Source of the DNA: Bog-756 sp963738545
GTDB taxonomy: Bacteria > Actinomycetota > Acidimicrobiia > Acidimicrobiales > RAAP-2
DNA length: 64,000 nt
Reading direction: 5' to 3'
NCBI GenBank assembly: GCA_963738545.1
Contig: CAVTXA010000008.1
Location: 372,001 to 436,000 of the forward strand
The translations under genes were made by a program, and so were the position numbers. The notes under the pieces were generated by a model. The model saw only the letters and a program-made list of their open reading frames with translations, was not told the origin of the DNA and searched no databases. Positions 36,597 through 44,649 of the stretch are shown piece after piece; position 1 is the stretch's first letter; every line of letters begins with the position of its first letter.

Positions 36597-37573
36597 ATGA
36601 TCCCCGACCACTACACATTGGCCGGCTCGGATGTCATGGTCCCGGCGATCGGCGTGGGCACCTGGGCCTGGGGGGACCGCTCCACCTGGGGAATGGGCGG
36701 CTACGACACCTACCTACCAGGACACCTCGGGGAGGCCTGGGACGCGTCCATCGACGGGCGCGACACTGTTCGACACCGCCGAGGTCTACGGCGGCGGTGA
36801 GAGCGAGCGGATCATCGGCGCGCTGCTGGCCGCCGACCCGAACGGGCCGGCCTGGGTGGTGGTGGCCACCAAGTTCATGCCCTCACCGTGGAAACTCAGG
36901 TCCGCGGGCCGCTCATGGCGTCGTTCCGGGCGTCGCTGGACCGACTCGGGCTGCCCTCGGTGGTCTGTACCAGATCCACGGCCGATCAGCCTCCGCTCCC
37001 ATGCCGCCCTGGCCGATGCGCTGGCCGACGGCCCATCAGGGGGTCTGGTCGAGGCGGTGGGGGTGTCCAACTATTCGCGAGGAGACCCGTCGATGGCGGC
37101 CGCCCTGAGAGACGGGGCATGACGCTTGGCCACCAACCAGATCGAGTTCTCGCTCCTACGGCGATCGCCCGAGACGGGCGGCCTGCTGGCCGCGTGCGCC
37201 GACGCTCGGCGTCCTCCCCCTGGCCTACTCGCCGATCGGGCAGGGGTGCTGACCGGGAAGTACTCGGCCGCCCACCCACCGCCGGGCAAGCGCAACTTCT
37301 CCAACCAACCGATGGAGGTCGTCGACAGGCGTGGTGGCCGAGTCCCGCGGATCGGGGCGAAGCACGGAGGCAAGCTCCCGAGCCAGGTGGCCCTCAACTG
37401 GGTGATGGCCAAGGCGCGGTGCCCATCCCCGGGGCGAAGAACCGGCACCAGGCCGAGGAGAACGCCGGCGCACTGGGCTGGAGGGATCGACGAGGAGGAT
37501 CTCACCCGGCTCGACGCCCGTGGCCCTCCGGGGCTCCGGACACCTCCAGAGCCGCTTCTGGCAGCACGGCTGA
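36597..37573 (+). pseudogene. Aldo/keto reductase, frameshifted
   Basis: Fragments in order: DVMVPAIGVGTWAWGDRSTWGMGGYD, LFDTAEVYGGGESERIIGALLAADPNGPAWVVVATKF (catalytic Asp and Tyr), SFRASLDRLGLPSVV, LVEAVGVSNYS, ATNQIEFSLLRRSPETGGLLAACA, LLPLAYSPIGQG-like and VLTGKYSA, then KLPSQVALNWVMAKG and VPIPGAKNRHQAEENAGALGWRIDEEDL, ending WQHG and TGA at 37571. It is a full NADPH-dependent AKR of about 320 residues with at least eight indels. Physiological substrate unknown. Confidence 0.76.
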
Positions 37574-37604
37574 GTGACCGGATGCTCCAACACGGTCGAC
37601 AACC

Positions 37605-38107
37605 TCACTCCAGCAGAATATGATCTCCAGGGGTGACGTGCATGGAACCGAGGACCGAGAGGCCCGTCACGCCTCCCGTTGCTCGACCACTCCATGAGCA
37701 CGATCCCCCCGGCCCTACCCGTGTGCCCGACGGCGCCAGCGTCGTGGGCGATCGGTGCCGGGCACGTAACCCACCCGTTCGCCGCCACCGAAGATGGCCA
37801 GAGGATTTCGATCGCTGGCGTTGGCCGGCTCTGGTTGGACCTCCATGCTGTTGCCCGGCCTGGAAGTGGGGCAGCTGCACGACGTCGTCGTGGAAACGAG
37901 ACGCCGGTGAGCCGGGTGCAGAACACGCCAGGGAGCACCGGGGACCGGCTGTCCTCGAACAGGGTCACCTGGCGATCGGGGTCCAGGTAGGGGATATACC
38001 CCACCCCGATCAACCTCACCGTCGGCCACCTCGATGGTTCGCCGATCTTCGGCCAGCCAGACGGGTAGGACCACACCCTCGGAGGACCGCCGCTCACCGC
38101 CGTTCAT
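37605..38107 (-). pseudogene. HIRAN-domain-like protein, frameshifted
   Basis: From an ATG at 38107 the minus strand reads SSEGVVLPVWLAEDRRTIEVADGEV, then VLPGVFCTRLTGVSFHDDV-like pieces, MEVQPEPANASDRNPLAIFGGGERVGYVPG, and GGIVLMEWSSNG with an end MHVTPGDHILLE. The central pieces match the HIRAN pattern: a GVSFH strand, an arg/pro-rich turn, NP-H-D-NA-like ANASDRNPLAIF and GYVP. HIRAN domains are found on their own or with helicases and bind DNA ends or damaged DNA. The assignment relies on joining three frames, so confidence is moderate. Confidence 0.48.
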
Positions 38108-38426
38108 CGGGGGGGGGGGGACCGCATCGCTGGACGGGAGAGGGGGCCGCGGGCCGCCGTAGTCGGTGGTGGCATGGACCGTGCCCCCGGAGTCTGTCCC
38201 CACCCGTGTCTGTCACCCTCAGGTTGTCTCCCCTGCATCTGTCCCCATCGTATCGGTGCCACTGACGATCGATGCCTCCCTCCCGAGCTCCGGCCGACCT
38301 CAGGGACACCCACCACGACCCGCGGTCGGGACAGCCGCCCCGGTGGTCGGCGGCCACGATTGTGCCACCCACAGAGCCCATCGCATGACACCGTCCCGAA
38401 CCCGGACCCATCGAGCCGTTCGCCGG
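38108..38426. other. Non-coding gap with a 12-G run
   Basis: No gene is supported in these 319 bases. The left end holds 12 consecutive G residues at 38109-38120, the longest homopolymer noticed in the window, directly upstream of the HIRAN-like gene. Short frames on both strands lack motifs. Confidence 0.5.
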
Positions 38427-38810
38427 CTACGCCGGAAGCAGCTCGATGCGGTTCCCGAACGGATCGTCGACGTACCACTGGGGCCTTCCCGGGAACGTCC
38501 TCGGTGTGCCGTGTGGGGTATCCGGCGGCGTCGAGGAGCCGGCAGAGGCCTCGACGTCGTCGACCACCAGGGCCGGATGGGCCTTGCGGGCCGGACGGAA
38601 GTCCTCCTCGACCCCGAGGTGGACCTTGGCCGCCCCGAGCTCGAACCAGCACCCGCCCCGGGCCGCCAGCTCCGGTGGCTTGGCCACCCGGGGGAGGCCG
38701 AGCAGGTCCTGAGTAGAAGCCACGGCCCGCGCCTCGGCCTCGGGCCCGGGGGGCATGGCCAACTGCACGTGGTCGATGCCCACGACCCGGGGCCCGGACC
38801 CGGACGTCAC
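38427..38810 (-). CDS. VOC-family (glyoxalase-like) protein
   Basis: A 127-residue single VOC module: VVGIDHVQLAMPPG (first metal-ligand His), WFELGAAKVHLGVEEDF, AHPALVVDDVEA and a terminal QWYVDDPFGNRIELLP with the last Glu ligand. The segment from about residue 90 to 108 is out of frame; the neighbouring frame reads LCRLLDAAGYPTRHTEDVPG, which is family-typical, so two cancelling indels are inferred. The reaction may be isomerisation, ring cleavage or resistance; not decided. The GTG start almost abuts the second VOC gene. Confidence 0.78.
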   Translation of the reverse strand: MTSGSGPRVVGIDHVQLAMPPGPEAEARAVASTQDLLGLPRVAKPPELAARGGCWFELGAAKVHLGVEEDFRPARKAHPALVVDDVEASAGSSTPPDTPHGTPRTFPGRPQWYVDDPFGNRIELLPA

Positions 38811-38813
38811 CCG

Positions 38814-39214
38814 TCACTCCCGTGCGGAGGGATCCCGCTGGTCCCGCCGGAGCGGATGGTCGGCGGGCACCTCCACCAGATGGATGCGTACCCCGTCGGG
38901 ATCGTCGATCCACGCCTCCAGCAGCCCCCACGGCTCCAGCGTCGGCGGGCGGATCGCCGCCACCCCCCGGGCCGCCAGCTCGGCCAGGTCGGTGAGACCG
39001 CACCTGCAGCCACAGGACGACGGGGGTGCCGGCTCCCGGTCACTCGCCGCCGCCCGCCACCTCGACCAGCCCTCCCCCGGCGAAGAAGACCACGCCCCGG
39101 TGGGGCCCCTCGCCGAACTCCCGGGCCACGGCCAGGCCGAGCGTCCCGGTAGAAGGTCAGCGATCGGTCGAGGTCGGACGGGTGGATGATGGTCCTACTG
39201 GTCAGCACGTCCAC
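38814..39214 (-). pseudogene. Second VOC-family protein, frameshifted
   Basis: Starts at the GTG at 39214 with DVLTSRTIIHPSDLDRSLTFYRDA, a typical VOC opening. It shifts near 39140 to pieces equivalent to FAGGGLVEVAGGGE, and again to DLAELAARGVAAIRPPTLEPWGLLEAWIDDPDGVRIHLVEVPADHPL-type sequence, where GLLEAWIDDPDGVRIHLVE carries the C-terminal Glu. Stop at 38814. It lies in tandem with the preceding VOC gene, four bases apart, suggesting a two-protein unit. Confidence 0.68.
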
Positions 39215-39322
39215 GGGCGCTCCTCCCTCGCATCCGTCGACCGCCGGGGACACGGTCGCCGGGGCCGTGCCCACGATGCGCCCGTCGGGCACGGTACACC
39301 GGGTGGTGACCCGGCCCGCGGC

Positions 39323-39750
39323 TCAGTAGGTCGTGGTCGGGACGCGGCCCTCGGAGCCGGACCGGGCCGCCTCGAGCATCCGCTGGGCGGCGGCCAGCAC
39401 CGAGAGGTCGCCCCGGACCCGGATCCGCCCGGCGTTCAGGGCCTCGGCCGGTGTGAGTCGCCCCGGGACAGGGCGGCGGCGTCGTCGTAGGAAAGCGCGA
39501 TGGTCACCTCGGCCGCGGGTCGCCCGGGGCCGTCGTCCGCCGACCGCCCTCCAGGGGCTCGAGACGGAGCGCCCGTCGTCGAGATGAGGAGGCGGACGTC
39601 CCCGTCGGGCGATCCGCGGACCTCCTGGACCACGGGAACGGCCCGTCGGCCGCGGCCAGGCCGGCGTCGGGCCCAGGACCGGGGAGTCGACACGCCGACG
39701 AGGGCGGCGTTGCACTCGGCGACCCAGGCGGAGCTCAGGAACCGGGCCAT
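39323..39750 (-). pseudogene. SCP2-type sterol-carrier domain protein, frameshifted
   Basis: The start MARFLSSAWVAECNAAL at 39750, VPVVQEVRGSPDGDVRLLISTTG, AAEVTIALSYDDAAALSRG and TPAEALNAGRIRVRGDLSVLAAAQRMLEAA form an SCP2 fold: hydrophobic pocket strands, then the GKI/VRGD-type helix. Three frames are involved (shifts near 39690, 39560 and 39460). These small proteins bind lipids; in actinobacteria many are stand-alone. It overlaps the end of sdhB as annotated. Confidence 0.65.
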
Positions 39751-40769
39751 GAGCACCATCCGGCGTCGGGAGCCGAGCCTGGCGCCGACGTCGTGGGCCG
39801 CCACGGACACCGGGCGTCGCTCCGACGGCGGGTCGCGTCCTGATGACGGCGGTGCCCGGGGCGGGCCATTTCCATGGTGATGGCCCGCGGGCGACGGGAC
39901 GCCGTGACAGCCACGGCGGGCTGCACGGCGGCGGGACCGGTGGCCGGCGAGGTGGCCGCGGCCTCGGCCGGGGTCCGCTTGGTCCGATTGAGGATCTTCC
40001 GGCCCAGCCACGCCACCGGGTCGTACTTGGCGTCGACGACGCGCTCCTTCAGGGGGATGATGGCGTTGTCGGTGATCTTGATGTGCTCGGGGCACACCTC
40101 GGTGCAGCACTTGGTGATGTTGCACTTGCCCAGGCCCTGCTCCTCTTGGAGCAGCTCCCGACGGTCGTTGACGTCGAGCGGGTGCATCTCCAACTCGGCC
40201 GAGCGGGCGAAGAACCGGGGTCCGGCGAAGGCCGTCTTGTTCTCCTCGTGGTCGCGGATGACGTGGCAGACGTCCTGGCACAGGTAGCACTCGATGCACT
40301 TGCGGAACTCCTGGCTCCGCTCCACGTCGATCTGCTGCATCCGGTAGCCGCCCGCCTCCACCTCGTCCTCGGTCTTGGCCCGGGGGTTGAACGGCGGGAT
40401 CCGCTTGGCCACCTCGTAGTTGTACGAGACGTCGGTGACCAGGTCCCGCAGGATGGGGAACGTCCGCATGGGGGCGACGGTGACCGTCTCGCCCGGCGGG
40501 CAGGGTGTCCATGCGGGTCATGCACATGAGCGACGGGCGCCCGTTGATCTCTGCCGAGCACGAACCGCACTTGCCCGCCTTGCAGTTCCACCGACAGGCC
40601 AGGTCGGGGGCCTTGGTGGCCTGGACCCGGTGGATGACGTCGAGCACGACCTCACCCTCGACCGACGGCATGACGTAGTCGGTGAACTCGCCCCCGGTCT
40701 CGTCACCGCGCCAGAGGCGCATGGTGATCGTCGCCGCCCGGCGTCGGCCGTCTCGTGGTCCTCGGCCAT
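39735..40769 (-). CDS. sdhB: SdhB, succinate dehydrogenase iron-sulfur subunit (two frameshifts)
   Basis: The ATG at 40769 shares one base with the sdhA stop (TGATG) and begins MAEDHETADAGRR; a shift near 40735 leads into TMRLWRGDETGGEFTDYVMPSVEGEVVLDVIHRVQATKAPDLACRWNCKAGKCGSCSAEINGRPSLMCMTRM (2Fe-2S ligands), and another in a GGG run near 40492 into MRTFPILRDLVTDVSYNY, CIECYLCQDVC (4Fe-4S) and CNITKCCTEVCPEHI (3Fe-4S). Electrons pass from SdhA to quinone. All cluster cysteines are present. The extreme C terminus is uncertain, since 39735 overlaps SCP2. Confidence 0.87.
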
Positions 40770-42604
40770 CACGTCGCCTCCTCGAACAGTTCCTTCAGAT
40801 CATCGGGCATCACCGGGATCGGTTCCGGGGTGGCCGTGATGGTGCGGATCGAGGGTGTGCCCCCGACGCCGTCCGTGCCGCCGTCCCTGATCCTCTGGAC
40901 GAAGTTGACCGTGCCCATCTCGGCCACGGGCTTGGGGAAGTCGTCCCGGGTGTGGCCGCCGCGGCTCTCCTTGCGGTTGATGGCCCCGAGTGTGGTGCAC
41001 CGCGAGACGCTGAGCATGGAGGGGAGGTCGGTGGTCAGGTTCCATCCCGGGTTGTACTTGCGCCCACCGGCGAGCGACACCCGGTTGGCCCGGTCCTCCA
41101 ACTCGTCGAGCTTGCCGATGGCCTCGTCCAACTCCGATCCCGTCCGGATGATGCCCACCAGGCTCTGCATGGTGGCCTGCAGGTCGTGCTGGATGTCGTA
41201 GGGGTTCTCGCCGTCCTCACGCTCGAACGGGGCCACGGCGGCATCGATGGCCGCACTGATCTCGCCTTCGTCCAGCGTGACCTGGCCCGACCGGTCCGTG
41301 GCGAAGTCGGCCGCGCCGATACCGGCCCGTCGTCCGAACACCAAGAGATCGGAGAGGGAGTTTCCACCGAGTCGGTTGGCGCCGTGCATCCCTCCGGCCA
41401 CCTCGCCGGCGGCGAAGAGCCCGGCCACCGTGGTGGCGGCGGTGTCGGCTTCGACGCGCACCCCACCCATGATGTAGTGGCAGGTGGGCCCGACCTCCAT
41501 GGCCTCGGCCGTGATGTCGACCCCGGCGAGCTCCTTGAACTGGTGGTACATCGACGGCAGGCGGCGCCGGATGTCCTCGGCGCTGCGGCGGGAGGCGATG
41601 TCGAGGAACACGCCGCCGTGCGGACTGCCCCGCCCCGCCTTCACCTCGCTGTTGATGGAGCGGGCCACCTCGTCGCGGGGAAGCAGCTCAGGGGGCCGGC
41701 GCCCGGCGGAGTGGTCGTCGTACCACTTGTCGCCCTCGTCCTCCGAGTCGGCTGTCTCGGCGGCGAACATCGGCGGGATGTAGTCGAACATGAACCGCTT
41801 GCCCTCCGAGTTGCGCAGGACGCCACCGTCGCCCCGGACCCCCTCGGTCACCAGGATGCCCCGCACGGACAGCGGCCACACCATCCCGGTCGGATGGAAC
41901 TGCACGCACTCCATGTCGATCAGGTCGGCCCCGGCCCACAGGGACATGGCATGCCCGTCACCGGTGGACTCCCACGAGTTCGACGTGTAGGTCCAGCTCT
42001 TGCCGACGCCACCGGTGGCCATCACGACGGCCTTGGCCTTGAACACCACGAACTCGCCCGACGGGCGCCAGTAGCCGACCAGGCCGGACACCGTGCCGTC
42101 CGCATCATGGAGGAGGCGGAGGACCTTGAGCTCCATGAACACCTCGATACCGTCGGCCACCGCCTTCTGCTGCAGGGTCCGGATGAGCTCCAGACCGGTG
42201 CGGTCGCCGATGTGGGCAAGGCGGGCGTAGCGGTGGCCACCGAAGTCGCGCTGGAGGATCAGACCGTCCTTGGTCCGGTCGAACAGTGCCCCCCAGTCCT
42301 CGAGCTCGCGGACCCGGTCGGGCGACTCCTGGGCGTGGAGCTGGGCCATCCGCCAGTTGTTGAGCATCTTGCCGCCCCGCATGGTGTCGCGGAAGTGGAC
42401 CTGCCAGCTGTCCTCGTCGTACACGTTGCGCAGCGCGGCGGCCACGCCACCCTCGGCCATCACGGTGTGGGCCTTGCCCAGCAACGACTTGCAGACGAGG
42501 GCCGTGCTCAGCCCCCGGGAACGTGCTTCGATGGCGGCTCGAAGGCCGGCACCGCCGGCCCCGATGATGATGACGTCGAACTCGTGGGTCTCGTACTCAG
42601 CCAT
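40769..42604 (-). CDS. sdhA: SdhA, succinate dehydrogenase/fumarate reductase flavoprotein
   Basis: A 611-residue FAD subunit. DVIIIGAGGAGLRAAIEARSRG binds FAD, and His46 in LLGKAHTVMAEGG is the covalent-flavin histidine. The substrate-binding HPTGM, the GGVRVEADTAATTVAGLFAAGEVAGGMHGANRLGGNSL and the catalytic Arg region near the capping domain are all visible. Together with SdhB and SdhC it oxidises succinate in the TCA cycle. Gene order sdhC-sdhA-sdhB matches the Rv0249c-Rv0248c-Rv0247c (Sdh1) operon of mycobacteria. Confidence 0.96.
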   Translation of the reverse strand: MAEYETHEFDVIIIGAGGAGLRAAIEARSRGLSTALVCKSLLGKAHTVMAEGGVAAALRNVYDEDSWQVHFRDTMRGGKMLNNWRMAQLHAQESPDRVRELEDWGALFDRTKDGLILQRDFGGHRYARLAHIGDRTGLELIRTLQQKAVADGIEVFMELKVLRLLHDADGTVSGLVGYWRPSGEFVVFKAKAVVMATGGVGKSWTYTSNSWESTGDGHAMSLWAGADLIDMECVQFHPTGMVWPLSVRGILVTEGVRGDGGVLRNSEGKRFMFDYIPPMFAAETADSEDEGDKWYDDHSAGRRPPELLPRDEVARSINSEVKAGRGSPHGGVFLDIASRRSAEDIRRRLPSMYHQFKELAGVDITAEAMEVGPTCHYIMGGVRVEADTAATTVAGLFAAGEVAGGMHGANRLGGNSLSDLLVFGRRAGIGAADFATDRSGQVTLDEGEISAAIDAAVAPFEREDGENPYDIQHDLQATMQSLVGIIRTGSELDEAIGKLDELEDRANRVSLAGGRKYNPGWNLTTDLPSMLSVSRCTTLGAINRKESRGGHTRDDFPKPVAEMGTVNFVQRIRDGGTDGVGGTPSIRTITATPEPIPVMPDDLKELFEEAT

Positions 42605-42617
42605 GGGTCGATACCCC

Positions 42618-43460
42618 TTAGAAGTGGAATCCGTAGTCGTGGATGGTGCCGCTGGCCACCAGTCGCACGTAGAAGTCGGTGAAGGCCACGAAGACCAGGC
42701 TCATCCAGGCGAACAGCATGTGGCGGGCGTTGAGCGGCGTGAGCGTCTTCCAGATCCGATGCCGGATGGGGGAGCGCGAGAACTGCTTGACCCCACCACC
42801 GCACAGATGCCGGCAGGCGTGGCAGCTGAGCGAGTACAGCCACAACAAGGTGGCGTTGATCAGCAGAACGGCGGTGCCCACGCTGAACCCGATGCCGATG
42901 CCCGGCTGGCGGAAGGCCATGACGGCGTCGATGGTCAGGATCACGTTGAAGACCAGACCGAAGTAGAAGAAGTAACGGTGGACGTTCTGCAGGAGGAGCG
43001 GGAACCGGGACTCGCCGGTGTAGGCGCCGTGGCCGTCGGACACGGCACACGCCGGCGGGGCCTGCCAGAAGGACCGGTAGTAGGCCTTGCGGTAGTAGTA
43101 GCACGTCATGCGGAACCCCAGCGGGAAGATGAGGATCAGCAGGGCCGGGGAGATGGTCCACCAGGTGATCACCGTGCTCGGATGGCTTCCGGGCACGCAA
43201 CTACCGGTCAGACAGGGTGAGTAGAACGGCGAGATCAGGTCACGGTGGAGGGACGAGCCGGCGTAGTAGTCCTTGTTGACGAAAGCGGCCCAGCTGGCGT
43301 AGGCGACGAAGGCAGTGAGCACGGTGACCGTGACGACGGGCTGGACCCAGTACCGGTCCTTGCGCAACGTCGGCACGTCCGGTCCACCCCGGGCCCCGCC
43401 CAGCACGACCGGCGTGACTGCGGCATCCGGGGTGAGTGGTGCGTCCTCCAGCGTGGTCAC
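42618..43460 (-). CDS. sdhC: Succinate dehydrogenase membrane anchor, Sdh1 (Rv0249c) type
   Basis: A 280-residue protein with five hydrophobic segments (for example VVTVTVLTAFVAYASWAAF, ISPALLILIFPLGFRMTCYYY, YFFYFGLVFNVILTIDAVMAF, AVLLINATLLWLYSLSC, FAWMSLVFVAFTDFYVRLV). Conserved His residues in these helices, e.g. QNVHRYFFY and SCHACRHLCGGG, are candidate haem b ligands. The CHACRHLC cluster is a notable Cys/His group near a membrane edge. It anchors SdhA-SdhB and passes electrons to menaquinone. It heads the operon, divergent from the LysR gene. Confidence 0.88.
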   Translation of the reverse strand: MTTLEDAPLTPDAAVTPVVLGGARGGPDVPTLRKDRYWVQPVVTVTVLTAFVAYASWAAFVNKDYYAGSSLHRDLISPFYSPCLTGSCVPGSHPSTVITWWTISPALLILIFPLGFRMTCYYYRKAYYRSFWQAPPACAVSDGHGAYTGESRFPLLLQNVHRYFFYFGLVFNVILTIDAVMAFRQPGIGIGFSVGTAVLLINATLLWLYSLSCHACRHLCGGGVKQFSRSPIRHRIWKTLTPLNARHMLFAWMSLVFVAFTDFYVRLVASGTIHDYGFHF

Positions 43461-43593
43461 GTCGTCTCCCTCGTCATGCTCGGTGTGTCGATGGGTCTGG
43501 CCGCCGCCAGCCCGATGGTGACGAACGATGCGATCGCACGGCGGACCCGGCCGCTCTTCCCCGACAGGGTAGCCAGTCGGGGGGCAGAAGTCG

Positions 43594-43632
43594 AAGACAT
43601 ATTTGGTCTTGGCGCCATAGGCTATAACTATG
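43594..43632. promoter_or_regulatory. Two spaced dyads in the sdh/LysR divergent promoter
   Basis: AAGAC-N7-GTCTT at 43594-43610 and CATAG-N7-CTATG at 43616-43632, centres 22 bp apart, i.e. two helical turns. The second holds a T-N11-A (T43618, A43630) as in LysR sites and covers the LysR start codon. Together they look like the recognition and activation sites of the adjacent regulator. Confidence 0.62.
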
Positions 43633-44559
43633 CTCCCGGCCGTCCATCAACTCCGCTATTTCCTGGCTGTGGCCGAGGACGGCCAGTTCACCAGGGCCGC
43701 CGAGCGGCTGCAGGTGGCCCAGCCCTCGGTCAGCGCCCAGATCCGGCGACTCGAGAAACTGCTCGGTTCGCCGCTCTTCCACCGCGGACCGGGCCCGGTC
43801 ACGTTGACCGATGCCGGTGCCACGTTGTTGCCGATCGCCCGCCGCGTGGTGGCGGACCTCGTGTCCATCGAGGACGAGATCTCGGGGCTCGAGACACTGT
43901 TGCGAGGGCATGTGGCCGTGGGTGCCACGCCGAGTCTGAGCGCCACGCTGCTGCCGAGCGTGCTCGGCCGCTTCCACCGTCAGCATCCGGGCGTGGCCAT
44001 CAGGGTGTCCGAGCAGGGGTCTCCCCAGCTGGTGGACGAACTGCTGGCGGGAACGCTCGATCTGGCCCTGGCCATCGCACCGGTCCAGCTGCGGGGGCTG
44101 GTGAGTACCGCCTTGGCCGAAGAGGAGCTGGTGGTGGTGACCACGCCTGACCATCCGCTGGTCCGGCACCGCTCGGTGACGGTGCCCGAGCTGGCCGAGC
44201 ACCCCATGGTGATGTTCCGGCCCGGCTACGACCTGCGCACCTCCACGCTGGCGTCCTTCGCCGAGCACGGTGTCGAACCCACCGTGGCCGTCGAGGGCGG
44301 CGAGATGGGGAGCGTCCTCGCCCTCGTGGCCGCGGGGCTCGGGGCGGCCGTGGTGCCGGGCATCGTGACCACCGGCGAAACCCGGCTCCGGGTCACACGG
44401 TTCCGCAAACCACCGCCCACCCGCACCATCGCCCTGGTGCGACGGGACGACCGCGTTCCCTCTCGTGCGGCCGAAGCGCTGGCCACCGCGTTCACCGAGG
44501 GGTTCACCCTCGCCGGGTGGCCCGGAACGATGCCCCAGGGGATGCGACTCCTTCGCTGA
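43630..44559 (+). CDS. LysR-family transcriptional regulator
   Basis: A 309-residue regulator. The winged HTH is at residues 5-63: VHQLRYFLAVAEDGQFTRAAERLQVAQPSVSAQIRRLEKLLGSPLFHR. The effector domain follows: VGATPSLSATLLPSVLGRFHRQHPGV, ELLAGTLDLALAIAP and MGSVLALVAAGLGAAVVPG. The HTH/start resembles CynR/CbbR-like members but the effector is unknown. It is divergent from sdhCAB with a 169-base gap carrying two dyads, so sdh and its own gene are the obvious targets. The start codon lies within one dyad, which suits autorepression. Confidence 0.9.
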   Translation: MLPAVHQLRYFLAVAEDGQFTRAAERLQVAQPSVSAQIRRLEKLLGSPLFHRGPGPVTLTDAGATLLPIARRVVADLVSIEDEISGLETLLRGHVAVGATPSLSATLLPSVLGRFHRQHPGVAIRVSEQGSPQLVDELLAGTLDLALAIAPVQLRGLVSTALAEEELVVVTTPDHPLVRHRSVTVPELAEHPMVMFRPGYDLRTSTLASFAEHGVEPTVAVEGGEMGSVLALVAAGLGAAVVPGIVTTGETRLRVTRFRKPPPTRTIALVRRDDRVPSRAAEALATAFTEGFTLAGWPGTMPQGMRLLR

Positions 44560-44636
44560 GCCCGGGACCCTCCCCGGCACCCCCGGGGCGCGGTCGAGGC
44601 ACGGCAGTCGACGCATCACCGGCGGATCGTGCCGCG

Positions 44637-44642
44637 TAGGCT
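44637..44642 (+). promoter_or_regulatory. -10 element TAGGCT before the MoxR ATPase gene
   Basis: TAnnnT hexamer, seven bases, then ATG at 44650; leaderless geometry. Confidence 0.6.
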
Positions 44643-44649
44643 CACTGCC

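Noticed and set aside
25237..40769. Translational frameshifting as an explanation of the broken genes
   Set aside because: No shared slippery site or stimulatory structure; too many independent shifts in unrelated genes.
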